DNA of 64,000 bases, taken from Nephrocerus scutellatus. Taxonomy: Eukaryota; Arthropoda; Insecta; Diptera; Pipunculidae. The stretch is taken from positions 94,693,333-94,757,332 of the forward strand of contig OX352761.1 of assembly GCA_947095585.1 (NCBI GenBank). Direction: 5' to 3'. Below are positions 1 through 11,689 of this stretch, in pieces; position 1 is the stretch's first letter, and each line of letters starts with the position of its first letter. The notes under the pieces are model-generated. The model was not told the origin of the DNA and searched no databases. It saw only the letters and a list, made by a program, of their open reading frames with translations. Both the position numbers and the translations under genes were made by a program.

Positions 1-20
1 GAGAAAAGTCTTACGGAGAA

Positions 21-311
21 TTGTTGGCCCCGTATGTGAGGAAGGACGATTCCGGAGACTATAAAGATGAGATCTACGAGCGTTACCGCGATGTCGACAT
101 CGTGAAGAAAATTAAGCTCGGTAGGCTCCGGTGGGCAGGACACCTAGTTCGCATGAGCGAAGAGGATCCTGCTCGGAAAGTCCTTTGCGGTAGGATTTAT
201 GGAACACGACAGCGGGGCCGGTCAAGCCTACGGTCAAGGATGACATCGGCTCGAAATCGGGACCGGTGGAGAGACTTTTTGCGGGAGGCCAGGACCGGAC
301 CCCGTTTGTAG
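21..311 (+). pseudogene. RTE-like LINE, C-terminal fragment
   Basis: The reading frame ends in the basic C-terminal tail seen after the reverse transcriptase of RTE-type and related insect LINEs. The visible core is LGRLRWAGHLVRM followed by acidic DPARKV and a Trp/Arg-rich end. It runs in from the left window edge, so the RT domain, if present, lies outside. The stop is followed within a few bases by a short ATG-repeat tail (tgatgatgatg) and then AT-rich unique DNA, as expected for a LINE 3' end. No start codon is implied; this is the end of a longer ORF. Confidence 0.75.
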
Positions 312-1000
312 AGCCAAATATGATGATGATGTTATTATTTTCTTGTTAACTAGTTTTAAGTATTTTAAGTAAATAAAAAATATATAATGACTCAAAGATT
401 TTTTCTATCCATTTTTTTCTTTGAAAAAAACACATTACATGCGAATTATAAAAAAAAATATATAGCGATATATTTATATAATACTTAATTTAGATATAGA
501 ATATAATGAGAACCAATCTGGTCATTTATAAAAATAAACTAATATAGCTTGTAAGTTTCGTTATTTACTTACTAACCCTAGTATTAGAATTTAAATGGAA
601 TAATAAATAATTGATTAAAAAAAATAGAGCAAATTAGGAGAATTAGGGACAACATTATTGAAGGCGTTTTTAAGCCCTATCTATTCGCTGTTATATACTT
701 TAGTACATTCTAAGGTCTCGATAAAGGTCTCTCACGTACTAGGATGTATTATAAGTTAGTGTAGTGTGAATATTGCAAAAAGAAAGAAGAAGTTGTCGAA
801 ACGTGCGGGAAGGAGTCGACGTAAGTACTAAATTTTATCTAATTTTGTTGTTAATTTTAAAATTTTGTTGATTTGCGTTGTTTAAAAATAAATAAATTTC
901 ATTAATAAAACTTAAAAAAATAGATTTTTGTAATAATAATTACAGTAAGGTAAGGACAATCCTGGCAAAGCGTGTGATTTTTGTGCTTTTGTTTTAGGCG
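312..1000. other. AT-rich intergenic stretch, nothing recognised
   Basis: Very AT-rich sequence with poly-A and poly-T runs. I see no supported coding frame, RNA gene or clear terminal repeat. The last 200 bp may belong to the 5' part of the adjacent piggyBac remnant. Confidence 0.5.
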
Positions 1001-1003
1001 GCA

Positions 1004-2700
1004 ATTATGATCTTACAAATGATGAAGATGTTGAAGAGGTTTTACGTATGCTCGCTGAAACATCAGACGTGAGCGAATTTACTGAATCAGAAGCCGACGA
1101 CGAAGATATTCAACCCGACCTCTGTGCTCTTTTACAAGAACCCGAAGAAAATGAATCTGACACGGAACAAAATAACGCTAGGGATGAAGAAAAGGTAGAA
1201 TAAACAGGAAGACCGTTAATCGGGAAGCGTGCATCATTTCTCTCCGTCTCAAGATCAAATCCCATTTGTCACTCGAGCTTACCAGTTGTCGCAAGGGCAA
1301 TTGAATATTTTGACAATTAATTTCCCGATGATCATTACATAAATGCAGCACAGTACAATAATATGTACTACATATTTTACTACCACTGTAATGAAACTGA
1401 AAACTGACAAAATCGAAGTAAAGAAGTTGTATGGCGCGCATATGTATTTCGGTTGCATTAAATTGGCGCGATTGTGCAATAGCCTCCAAAATTTCTAGAA
1501 ATCGTCTTGTTCTGTTGAGGAAAAGTCTTCACTTCGTTGACACGGCTAAACCGCCAACAGATTCAAGCAGTAATGCTCTTTGGAAGGTTCAACCTGTGAT
1601 TACGGCAGTAAGATCTCGTTGCCTCAATATATCCAGAGATTTTAGTAACTACTCGATAGACGAACAGATGATTCCCTTTTTGGGAGCGGTGCTCGAATCC
1701 ACTGAGGCAATACCTTAGGAACAAGCCACGCTCTGTAGGACTTACAATTTTTGTCTTAACATCATCATGTGGTAAAAGTTACTATGAAATTTCAAAAGTA
1801 AGTTTATTTTTCATTTCAGGAATGGTTTTGAATTACGACTCAGGTAATCGGTCCTTGGGCTTAGGTCCAAGCGTAATTCTACGTTTAGTGCAAACTTTAC
1901 CGGAAAATTCTTATGTTTTCTTCGATCGAACCGCTTTTGCAACAATTGAGCAAAATAAAAATAAATGGGTCAGAAACCATGCAAAACAATCGTTTTCGAA
2001 ATCTTGTGTTGAAGGCCGACAAAATGATGAAAAGAGGAGAGAAACCGATGAAAGAGTCCGATCTGATGAGAAAATTACAATTGTAAAATGGAAGGATAAT
2101 AAGTCGGTTACTCTGGCATCAACAGCATTCGGTAAAAATCCGGTAAGCTCCGTCTAAAGATGGTCCAGAGAAAGAAGGTCCCACATTAACGTAACATGCC
2201 CTGCGATTGTTAGGGAGTATAATTCTCACATGGGTGGAGTTGATGAGTGTGACCAAATGATGGAATGCTATCGAACGTGGATAAAATCAAAAAAATGGAC
2301 ATTAAGAGTGGTTCTTCACTTCATCGATTTGGCCATGCATTTACATGGATGGATTACATAAAAGATTGTACTGCAAATAACTTCCAGAAAAAGATGATCA
2401 AAGAAATCCTAGCCTTCAAACTGGAAATAGCTGATGCTCTCCTTTCCTCACCGAAGAGAACCAGAGCGGAACCTTATTCTTCAAAAAGTAAGAAGGAAGA
2501 AGATCATAGTCCTTCTAAAAACCAGTGGTCAGCTTCGTCGGGAAGCAGCAAAAGATGGAGAGCATTGGCCAATAATTGATAAGACATCCACTGCCCGATC
2601 CTGCAGGGTGAAGTATTGTACGAGTCGAACCAGAACTCGAATGTGATGTTTATTTGTGGTTTACCTGTAAAAGGAACTGTTTCACAGACATTCATACCAC
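1004..2700 (+). pseudogene. Broken piggyBac-family transposase
   Basis: Fragments of one piggyBac (DDE_Tnp_1_7) transposase lie in order on the plus strand but in several frames. An acidic N-terminus reads from about 1004 to 1201, rich in DED/EE. The core at about 1520-1717 includes YSIDEQMIPFLGA, the block holding the first catalytic Asp. The block at 1822-1960 includes YVFFDRTAFAT. The block at about 2227-2345 includes GGVDECDQM, the third catalytic Asp region, followed by the usual W-x-R-x-x-x-H-F-I-D. A Cys-containing C-terminus follows to about 2700. Frameshifts and stops separate the blocks, so no intact transposase is made. I did not identify TTAA-flanked terminal repeats. Confidence 0.8.
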
Positions 2701-3289
2701 ACCAAATATTTAATAGATTAAACTTCTTATTTTTTATATTTGTTTGATTGTTTTTCTTTATTATGAATTATATTTTATTTTATGTTAATGCAGAAAGAAA
2801 AAAAATTTGAAATTTAAAAATCTAAACGTAATTCGTTGTACCTATAATCACTTTGTGTGCATGGAGACCCAAGCTACACAAATGTGCAGGTCCTTTTTCC
2901 AAGTACTAGGAATTTGGAGTTCCTTATAAATATGATTTTTGTTCATTGGGACCCAATTATACCAAAATACCAAATTTCAACTTAATCGTACAAAATTTAA
3001 ATATGCTGCGTCTGAAAGGAATATATTGCGGAAAATAATGTCCACAACAAAAAAAAACGAACAGTTGAACTGAATTTACCGTTAAAAGTTTGGTAGAGGC
3101 ACACGAACATGTTTGAGACTGATATTAGCATAGACAAAGTATGTAAAAATTTGCCTACACATATATGTGTATGCAGGGCCAGAAAGGGATAAATACCTCG
3201 AAGAATGCTGTTATGGAACGTATACATATTTTGTACAACTCTTATGCTAAATGCGTACGTCCATATAGATTAAGAACTTGCCGGTTAGG
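2701..3289. other. Intergenic, nothing recognised
   Basis: AT-rich sequence without a supportable ORF or RNA. It separates the piggyBac remnant from the MITE beginning at 3293. Confidence 0.5.
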
Positions 3290-3292
3290 TAA

Positions 3293-4133
3293 GAGTCCCC
3301 GCACACTAGAGACTTTTTTATCGGCCGATAGTTTGGTCGTGTTGGGCTGCTAGTGCGCACACTGTGCCGATTAAACAGTCGGGTTGGTGGTGAATGCGCA
3401 CACTGGCAACCAAAACCTTCTCTATAGAAAGCCCAACTCTACGCATACTAATGCTGTAAACCAAGACCAAACGCATGTGTGTTTGTGGGATGTGAATACA
3501 GTGTACAAAAAAGAAGTAGTCGCAAAGATCGAGAAACGTAAGATGTGGTAGTGGGAAAGAGAAAAATTTTATATGAATTTTGCTCTTTAGTTGATTACTA
3601 ATACAAATACGTTTGGTCTCAATCTAAGCATGAATCTGTGTACGATCGGAACAGTTGGGCTTTCTATAGAGAAGGTTTTGCTGGCAACAGTCGGTCGATT
3701 ATTCTCAAACGGTGTGCTATTTATGTCGTTTTGGTTTTCCTTTCGCTCGAGCGCGCTCTGGGGTAGAGTTTTTATGAAAAAAAATTTTAAAATTAATATT
3801 CAAACCGACCGAGTAAAGTTACCCGGAGTACACCGAGTGAATAAAAGAATAGACCAAATGTCGCTGAAGGGTGTTTGTGTTTCAGGCATGACTGAATTGT
3901 TGAGTCGGCCGACTAAAAAATCGCAAGTGTGCGCGCGTGGAAGAGCGCCATACTGATTAAGCAGTTGGCGATAGTTTGCCGATACTTTAGTTTGACAAAG
4001 TTGAAACGCAATTGTGTCGCACATTCAACTTATTTATCGGCCGATACCAAATCGTTGTGTCTGCGCACTTGCATACATGTTCATACTGATTCAAACGATC
4101 GGCCGACAGAAAGTCTCTAGTGTGCGGGGACTC
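3293..4133. mobile_element. PIF/Harbinger-like MITE, TAA target duplication
   Basis: An 841-bp non-coding element with perfect outer terminal inverted repeats. The left end reads gagtccccgcacactagaga and the right end is its reverse complement; similarity continues weakly into a TCGGCCGAT motif about 20 bp further in. Both ends are flanked by TAA (3290-3292 and 4134-4136), the 3-bp TWA duplication typical of PIF/Harbinger elements. A second, internal inverted repeat (about 3411-3440 against 3653-3680, containing ttctctatagaaagccc) makes the left third a hairpin. No transposase frame is present, so it would need a transposase in trans. Assignment to PIF/Harbinger rests on the duplication only. 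Confidence 0.75.
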
Positions 4134-4584
4134 TAACAGTTCATTGTGGATATATGTAGATAGGTCCAAGTTTCCCTACACAGCCAGTTAATATTGCTAA
4201 ATTAATATTAAGTTCTTTCTTGTTCTTCGAAGAATTATTACTTTCTTTTACATAATAAAATTAAGTATTGTATAGTAATCAAGAAAATTTTCGAACTCGA
4301 GATTTTTGCTGATTTACCTATTACCGTATCTCCTGAGTCAGAAAAACCGAAAATAAAAAAATCTCTGTCTGTCTGAATGTGTCCCCTCTACAGCCCAGAC
4401 GGCTAAACTTATCAGAATGAAAATTTTTATTTAAGCTTTCTACATAAATTGTGAGGGACCAGATGATTTTGACGGAAATCTGACAACCGGAAGTGATAGA
4501 TTACTAAGACAGTTTTTCGAGTTTTAGCAAATAACTCAAAAAGTATAGCACATAGGGAAAATCTGTTAAGTGCAAATATAATAC

Positions 4585-4835
4585 GTATATTACATAACGA
4601 GTGAGGAAAGTGGAGTGATGAGCACTTTTCTGCTAGTATTGTACGCTATTTTTCACACGACCAAAACCAGTTTTTTTGCTAAACCGGTTATGTGCAATGC
4701 GAAATTACTCTGAAATTGTGTGTTCGCTGTGACTGCAGTAAATAACAAAAGTAGTTTATATGTTAAATCACTAAATTGTGTAAAGGCTACTTTCGAAGCT
4801 AGGTTATAGTGTAAGTCTATGGGCGCGTGAAAAAA
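4585..4835 (+). repeat. Dispersed repeat D1, copy 1
   Basis: About 250 bp shared, same orientation, with 11690-11995. Shared landmarks in order are: gatgagcacttttctgc, tacgctatttttcacacg, aataacaaaagt, ggctactttcgaagctaggt and tctatgggcg. Identity is high but with indels. Copy 2 has an extra ~50 bp block near its left end. No ORF is conserved between copies, so this is a non-coding interspersed repeat of unknown class. Confidence 0.75.
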
Positions 4836-4872
4836 TTTTAACAAAAAACAAAAAAATAATTTAATATACATT

Positions 4873-4906
4873 TACTGAAGATTCCGGCCCCGTCCGTAAA
4901 AGGAAG
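4873..4906 (+). repeat. Short dispersed motif, copy 1
   Basis: A 34-bp block containing gaagattccggccccgt and a following gtaaaaggaag recurs almost unchanged at 38457-38490. The flanks differ, so it is probably the edge of an unrecognised repeat. Confidence 0.6.
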
Positions 4907-4984
4907 ACCTCCATTTTTTTTTTAAAAAACTTTTATTTAACTCAACTTGACCCCTTTTTGTCTGTATTTTCGACTATTTTGAGG

Positions 4985-5470
4985 TCCTTTTTAACCACCT
5001 TCCACACGACCTGTTGAAGTTTTGTGAGTGTCTAAGTCCAAAATAGCATTTTTTATACTGCGCGCATGTCGCGTGTGGCACGTGTGACGGGTTGAAATAT
5101 TTTTTTTCAAATTCTTTGAGTTCCTTTTTAACCACCTTCCACACGACTTGAAATTTTGTGAGTGTCAAAGTCCAAAATAGCATATTTTATATTCTGCGTA
5201 TGACGCGTGTGGCACGTGTGATGGGTTGAATTTTTTTTCGACTTCTTTGAGATCCCTTTTAACCACCTTCCACACGACCTAGAGACTTGAAATTTTGTGA
5301 GTGTCTAAGCACAAAATCACATGTTTTATTTTCCGCGTATGACGCGTTTCGCTTGTAATAGGTTGAAATCGCGCGATTTTCTCGTTTTTTGAGATCGTTT
5401 TTACCCACTTTCCGCACGACCTAGAGGGCTGAAATTTTGGGAGCGGCTCAATGTCAATGAAATAGCCCCG
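4985..5470 (+). repeat. ~135-bp tandem repeat, about 3.7 copies
   Basis: The phrase (t)ttaaccaccttccacacgac recurs at about 4991, 5129, 5260 and, degenerate, 5402, a spacing of roughly 131-142 bp. Each is followed by gaaattttgtgagtgtc, a GCGY-rich block, a cgtgt(g)gcacgtgtga-type block and gggttgaa. The fourth copy is the most diverged. No coding frame is shared by the units. This could be a small satellite or the internal array of a larger element. Confidence 0.85.
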
Positions 5471-6287
5471 ATGTCAAACACAGATATTTTGGCGATTATT
5501 ACCAAATAATAATGGACTGTGTGGGGTGTGTCAATGCATACATAAAGGTTTTTACCTGCAAAAATAAGTTATTTTACATTTACTTTTTCATTAATGGAAA
5601 GCCCTAAAGACATTTAGTTACATGCATTCATTCGATTTCGACAAATCACTGAATAATTTGCTATTAATAGAAAGGTCGAAAACGACATCAGTTATTGGTG
5701 TATGTACGATTGATAGCTCCCGGATTATAGACGTTAAGTCGAGAATAGCGATGTTGACAAAAAATAATAGACAACTAGGCAGCTTAAGCTCCAGCCTCAA
5801 GATGTTGATGTGCCGAATTGGGGAAGTAAAGTATTAACATTTCTATTATAAATATATAAAAATAAATAAATATATTATTTACAAACGAAAGTTTATGGCT
5901 TATGTCTCGATGTATACATAAAAGTTTTTATCCAAAAAAAACGAAGTTTTCTTAAATTTACTTGTTCAGTTTAGCAACAATAGTCATAAGAAGGAAGTAT
6001 GCTGTATATATTTACATACGGAGCCTTTTCCAAGTTTACTTCTATTGTTTATCATATTCAGTTACCCTATTGGTCTTATGCGACCTACAACTCTTATTTA
6101 TAGATACAAAGTTGGTCCTATATTTTGATTTCACATAGCACTCGCATATGCACGATAAAATGCGAAGTTACATAATTTCTTCGCAGTACCGTTTCATGAC
6201 TAATGTTACGTCTTATCAAGTTGCTGTGTAAGCGAGTAAAACAATATCTCTTATATAGTCGAATTCCTTGTATATTTCCGTTAAATT
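5471..6287. other. Intergenic region 3' of THOC3
   Basis: Mostly AT-rich. The right part lies downstream of the THOC3 stop codon and should hold its 3' UTR, but I see no convincing AATAAA on the minus strand. No other feature is supported. Confidence 0.4.
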
Positions 6288-7585
6288 CTATTCAGAAAAT
6301 CCAAATACTTTTAAATTTCCTGCCTCCCGGCGACGATCACAGCTATCTTTGTCATCACAGGCATATGCCAGTAAATACTCTTTTGGGTGCCAAGCAACTG
6401 TAAATGTGGCAGCGTCAACCGGAACATCGGCAACTTTGTCACCTTCAAGAAATACTCCACTTTAGTTATAAACTTTTTAGATACTTTTTTGTATACTTAC
6501 CAGTTTCTGTATGAGCAATATCTATTAATAAATCTTCACTGGCCGACGCTAAAAGTTTTCCATCGTGACTAAACGAAATGGTGCGAACTGGCCAATCTAA
6601 ACGTGATAATACTCGCAAACAGGCCAATTCGTTTGCATCCCAGAGAGAAACGAGAGCATCTGCAGACCCGGTAGCAAAATATTTTCCTAAGCCATTAAAA
6701 AGAACTATCGTTAGGTATAAGTAAAGTAAAATAAAGTGATTTATGAATACCGGAGGGATCGAATTCGATACAAATGCAGGTGGCAGGATGCGCTTTTAAC
6801 ACATGTTGTAATTCAAGTCCTGGGTAGCTGAGAATATGCACACAACCAAGGCCATTGGTAAGGAAAAACATGTCACTGGTGTTGTTCCAGGCTATTTCGT
6901 TAACCTTAAAAACATGACATTATGAGGATTGTTTGATTGTAAAGCAAGTATAATCGAACTAGTATATCATCTGTACCTCAAAATTAAACTGCTCCTCCGC
7001 TCGAATCTTATTTGTTCGAGTGTCGATAAACGTAACAAGATCCTCTTTATTTCCCACAGCAATTGTTTTGCCATCTGGCGACCAGGTGATGTTTATGTTT
7101 TCACCTTTTGTGTTGGTCGTTGTTGAACACTTTCCTGCCCTGATGTCCCAGATTCGAACTGTTTTATCTCCGCTAGCGGTGCTAAGAAGATCTGGTGTAT
7201 ATGCATGCCAGCAAAGTTGGTCTACGGATCCGGTGTGACCGCGATAAGTACTCTCCTTAGTCTGAAAATGAATAAAGTTTGACAAGCTGATCCCTTTAAG
7301 TTTGCTTGTTATAGGCTTTAAGTCAATTCTTACCAAACGATCACGGTCCAAGCTAAATACAGCGACAGTCTTATCAAATGAACCAGAAGCTAGACGTTTA
7401 CCATCGCAACTCCAGCCGACCGAATGAACCTTTTAGAAAATAGATGCTTTGTAAAACGTTGCGATTTTTTGGCATAATACAATCAGGTTCAGTACCTTTG
7501 AAGTATGTGCTTTTTGTTCCTTGACTTTGCTGTGACTTTTGAAAAATCCTTGCAGCTCTTCAACTGAAGCATTTGTTCGACCCAT
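6288..7585 (-). CDS. THOC3: THO complex subunit 3 (THOC3/tex), WD40 protein
   Basis: Six-exon WD-repeat gene. CDS exons (minus): 7496-7585, 7334-7429, 7261...6977, 6905...6751, 6686...6501, 6442...6288; all introns are GT-AG and 58-71 bp. Diagnostic THOC3 blocks are VHSVGWSCDGKRLASGSFDK, GHTGSVDQLCWH, NTKGENINITWSPDG, AVGNKEDLVTFID, KYFATGSADALVSLWD and RLDWPVRTISFSHDGK, spread over seven WD40 blades; predicted length is about 321 aa, close to fly and human THOC3. In the family this is a core subunit of THO/TREX, which couples transcription and splicing to nuclear mRNA export. Oddity: joining exon 3 (ends FNFE) to exon 4 leaves one surplus A in the AAA run at 6900-6902. As written, the frame shifts and soon stops, although every later exon is intact. 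A sequence error is likelier than a dead gene. Confidence 0.93.
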
Positions 7586-8490
7586 ATTTATCAATTATTT
7601 CCACCTTAGCAATATTTAGAAATAATATAAACAAACAAATTAAAATCGCTAACTGTATGTATGTGATGACTGACGAAGTGACGAGAAGCGCTTGTTTAAA
7701 AACAAGATTTATATGTCAGTTATCACTGTCAGATATCGCATTAACTTTTGACAACACAGTGGCTGTTTATTTTAGGGTCTGTTTTTTATTAATTCCTAAT
7801 AATCAGTAAATAAAATAATTATAAAAATTCTAAAAAAAAGTTTTTTTCAGTCTCCGAGAAAAAGACATTTTTCTGAGTCGTTTTTTACACTCTGATAATT
7901 TTCAGATATTATATTTTACTCTGAAAAAACAGATTTTTTTTGACAGCTGTAGCTGTTTGTTGGTTTCTTCAAAAATGAGACATGTCGACTACTATCGAAA
8001 ATTCAAGTGAGAAATAAAAATCATTTCTTTGAGCTAATCATAGTAAAAAAAAATATCGGTTTTATCAGATATTTTATTTCTTTGTTATATTACATTTCTC
8101 TTACACAGAAAAAAACACGCCTTAATGAGCGAAATAGGCGACAACTTAACTATAAAGTGTATACCAATAAATTACGCAGTAGTTTTATTAACCACATCTA
8201 AAATTAATGGTAAAATACATCGAGCGCATTGTGCGTAGAAATCTACAAAATCCATTCTTTGACGGAATACACCGAATGCGTCTGACTTCAACTGTGAGTA
8301 CTGTCAAATGTCAAGTAAATAACATGTGATACTCGAGAATTGTTGAGACTGAATATTTTATTTATAAACAAAAATCATTTTTAGGATTAACAATATAAAA
8401 TTTTTATGTCGTGTTTATGCACTTATTGCGAGTAAAATTAAGCGGTCCTTTTCGGTACATTCCTTATATGCACAAAGATCAACAAAAGGT
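7586..8490. other. THOC3 upstream region
   Basis: AT-rich sequence upstream of the THOC3 start codon; its promoter and 5' UTR must lie in the first few hundred bp. I see no clear TATA or initiator, no supportable ORF and no RNA gene. Confidence 0.4.
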
Positions 8491-8493
8491 TAA

Positions 8494-8850
8494 TTGAAGA
8501 CGTTATTTGATGATTTAGAACAGTTTCCTAATAGGTATTTTTTTAAGGAATTTGTCGTCAATTTCTTTTATTATGTAATATTCTCATTTAGATTCTTTAC
8601 AATATTTCGTATGAATGTAAAAAACCAAACATTAAATATGATATTAAACTTAATAAATGATGGCATCCAAAGACTGGGTACTAATTTTAGAAAAGGTTTA
8701 TCACCAAACGAAAAATTATCTATAAGTTTCTAGCTCATGGAACTACATTCCACATGTTGAATTCCGCATGGGTACTTGTACCGTACGCAAGATTGTATTG
8801 CAAAAATTTGCTAAATTTTTATACGAGCTGTACTATTTTTTTTATTTATA
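8494..8850 (+). pseudogene. PIF/Harbinger transposase, N-terminal remnant
   Basis: Two pieces in different frames resemble the helical region preceding the DDE domain of Harbinger transposases. The first (about 8605-8733) reads FRMNVK, then ILNLINDGIQRL, then GLSPNEKLSISF, matching the family pattern 'FRM...L...I...isPeEKLaltLrfLatG'. The second (about 8765-8850), after a frameshift, reads FRMGTCTVRKIV followed by a helix, matching 'FRiGkSTvskIv'. The catalytic domain is absent. It could be the decayed source of elements such as the MITE at 3293, but I see no shared ends. Confidence 0.55.
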
Positions 8851-8889
8851 GATTTTAATGGTTCTACTATGTTAAAAGTAAACTTTGTA

Positions 8890-8921
8890 TTCTATCTTCT
8901 ATCTATCTATCTTCTATCTAC
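8890..8921. repeat. TCTA-type microsatellite
   Basis: Imperfect repeats of tcta/ttctatc over about 30 bp, directly left of an attcattcattt run. Confidence 0.7.
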
Positions 8922-9078
8922 GATTTCATTCATTCATTTCAGTTCATTAGTTTGGTTTACAGCAACGGTCCTTTAGATTTTTTGTTGGCTCCAGACCCGC
9001 TTCTTTCAGTTCAATTCTCCTTCAATTATTCTAAATCCATCCTGTAGTGAACATCTGACATTACACTATTCCATTGCC

Positions 9079-9212
9079 ATGTGTATCTCCGATGGACAAC
9101 ACATTTTGTAAAAAGTCTAAAAAAAAAATTAAAAAATTTACCCGATTTTATTCAAACTGCACTATATGTATTCCCGATTTTTTAATTTTTATGGGTTGTT
9201 TTATTTTTTATA
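9079..9212 (+). repeat. Tandem-unit element TR1, copy a (short)
   Basis: Contains one core unit (gtgtatctccgatggacaac) followed by acccgattttattcaaa and the constant right end tttttatgggttg. It lacks the left end and the internal array seen at 56667-57595. Other copies are at 18770-19020, 30861-31366 and 43265-43437. Confidence 0.7.
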
Positions 9213-9564
9213 TCAATTAGATAAGGGCTAAAACTAGCTGTTCTTCAAAAATTCCTTCAGTTGTCTCGTGTTGTGTGTTGGCACAAAAAATAAACCAAGT
9301 GCATGCAAAATTATCAACGGTTCGCGTGAACGGCCGATCAACAATTGCAAAGTGCAGTGTGTGTTAACAGCGCAGCTAAAGAACTCGGTAAAACATAACT
9401 GTCGTATGTTTTTCACGCGGCAGTTTGTTTAGGATCTAATTATTTAGCAATTAGAATAACGGCTCATTTTGTCGTGAAGGCATAGCACTGGCGACAATTT
9501 GTGTCAATAATCTATTTTGATACCTACTCTTCTCAATTCGGTTAAAAGAAGCGGTAAGTTATTT

Positions 9565-10665
9565 TTTGTAGTTATGTGTGAATTAAGAGTGGATCTCAGC
9601 AACATACGTGGGCTAAGAACGAATTATTTCGTTGTGTTTAACTATGTACATAGACACAGGCCAGCAATTTTAACACTGAGTGAAACTCAGGTATTTTATG
9701 ATTCTGATGCATCGGAATTTAATATGCCTGGATATAACTTGGTGCCATTATTTTTCCCTCGACGCGGACTCGGACTTAGCCAAAGTTCAAATTCGGAATT
9801 CAGTTTCATTTGTCTCAAAGTAAAGGTACAAGAGCGCAACATCTACTACTGTTTCCTTTACATAAGCCCCCACTTAGAAAGTGTTTAAACTAAGAGCGAA
9901 TTTGATGCACTGTCTGATTCAATCTTAAGAATTGAAACAAAACATCGTAAAAATAAAACCGTTATTGCGGGCGATTTCAATCTACACAATTCTGGGGGGT
10001 GGCTTCGCCACTCTCTCCAGATGACACCCGAAGGAAGGTGTGTTAAGTTATTCGCTGAATGTAACAACCTAACTCAGCTTGTAAATGAGCCTACACGAAT
10101 ACCTTGCATTGCAAATCATTCCGGAAGCAACGTGGATTCCACCACTGTTTCAATCACAAACATCATTCTTATTGGTATGAGAAGGTTTATCCCTTTCAGG
10201 AATTAGTCTATCAAACCAAAGGAAGATGGATGGTATAACTAGAGCTCTAAAGAGGCTTCTAGGATTATAGAAGTATGCTTTCGGTTTTACAAAGCAAACC
10301 CTACTAAGGAAAACCAAACAATGTTTAAACGAGCCAGAAATTATGGCAATGCCCATCTTCGGCGAGTGAAATTCGCCTACGACTTAAAATTGAGGCAAAA
10401 AATACTACAATGTCCCAAAGGTAGTAAAAATGTTTGGTCTTTCGTGCAAAGAATCAAAAATACAGCCTTGTCGTTGTTTCCAACGCTCATTTATAATGTC
10501 ATTCCAGTTGTCAGCTCTATAGACAAGGCCAATCTGTTTGCTGCGCATTTCGCAGCTAGCTCCAAGCTTCCAGATTGTGCATTGCACTTCAGAGTATTGA
10601 ACACTCAATGGGACAGATATTCATTTGTTCAAACCCTCTTGGGCCACCTTCAAAAGAAAGTGTAG
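9565..10665 (+). pseudogene. CR1/Jockey-like LINE fragment (endonuclease + linker)
   Basis: The first frame (9571-9887) is the N-terminus of an AP-type endonuclease: VDLSNIRGLRTN, then RPAILTLSETQVF and PGYNLVP. The next piece reads VIAGDFNLHN (about 9962-9991), the family's Gly-Asp-Phe-Asn motif. The 10321-10590 piece reads FKRARNYGNAHLRRVKFAYD and IPVVSSIDKANLFAAHFA, the linker just before RT. Stops and frameshifts lie between pieces, and the RT is missing. A second copy of the same family, in opposite orientation, occupies 22620-26060 inside Epg5; the two align over the FAAHFAASS and SNIRGLRTN regions. Confidence 0.8.
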
Positions 10666-10669
10666 TTTG

Positions 10670-11185
10670 GAGAAAAGTAGGTGAAATTTTGGGTAAACGA
10701 AATTATTTTCAAGTCATGCTTTATACTCTTAGGATTGGTTAGATTGGAAAGAATATATTAAAAGGATATATGAGGACAACAAAAAAGGTAATTAAACTGG
10801 TGGCGGAGAGTGCCGGCAACATTCTTTCTCAAAGCTGGAGGAAGGGAGACTAGCAGAACTGCAGACTTCCACATCAAGAATAACTAGTTTTGAATTTGAT
10901 GAACTTGTAGATGTATCCATACCATCCGATCGCGGAACACAGACAAAATTTGCCTTTGACTGCGTGCAAAGTTTCATTTCAAAATTCATTAATTTAATTT
11001 TCACAAAACAGATGATTTCGCAAATAAGAATGAGAGCGGTTAATGATAATGCTTCTTTGGATTCCATTCGGATTTTGTGAAGTAAATTTTTCGTAGTTCG
11101 TAGCGTAGCTTTCATTCGAAGATTTTCTACAAATGGATTCTGTGATAGGGCTTAATATTTTCCATGCAGATATAAAATAACTAAA
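10670..11185. other. Unassigned repeat-like stretch
   Basis: A Ser-rich open frame on the minus strand (10792-11115) has no recognisable domain and is probably not a gene. Its ends touch a LINE fragment on the left and a MITE on the right. Confidence 0.35.
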
Positions 11186-11312
11186 GCAGTATTTTATTGC
11201 CGATGAACAACAACAATTGCACTATCGAATTCTTTCTTTGGAATTGTGAAAACCTGCTGTTTGGCTGGTTTTGACATTTGAATTCCGAACTCGCTCGGCA
11301 ATAAAATGCAGC
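11186..11312. mobile_element. Small MITE M1, copy 1
   Basis: About 125 bp with terminal inverted repeats built on attttattgccga (left) and tcggcaataaaat (right). The interior contains acaacaacaattgcac, then a near-palindromic gaattctttctttggaattg and gaaaacctgctgtttggctgg. The interior is almost identical to the copy at 35680-35815, and the ends also match the copy at 34424-34545. It is non-coding. Confidence 0.8.
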
Positions 11313-11689
11313 TTATAACAATATCTGCTATATTGCTTTCAACAAAATGAGTTAGGTATTTTTTGTGGTTAACGGCTGATTAAAGCAACAGCAAAAACTA
11401 ACCAAATTTTGGTAAATTTTTTGTTTCATGTGTTTGCCAACTTATCCATATATAATTTTTAAAAGTCGACTCTGGTGGTGAGAATTATAAATAAAAATTT
11501 GGTTAAATATTTCTTAACCAAAATTTTTTTTTGGTGAACGCTTAACTGCTTTCTGGTCTATTCAATGTGTTTGTTGTTGTAATTTTTGTTTTTTTGTTGA
11601 AAGCAATATAGCATATGTATTTCGATATCTTTTTTTCGACCCGCTTCAACTTGCGTATCATGAATTCCGCTATCTAAATAGTATATTAC

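Noticed and set aside
10792..11115. 107-aa minus-strand ORF
   Set aside because: Ser-rich, no domain, flanked by repeats; listed only as an unassigned stretch.
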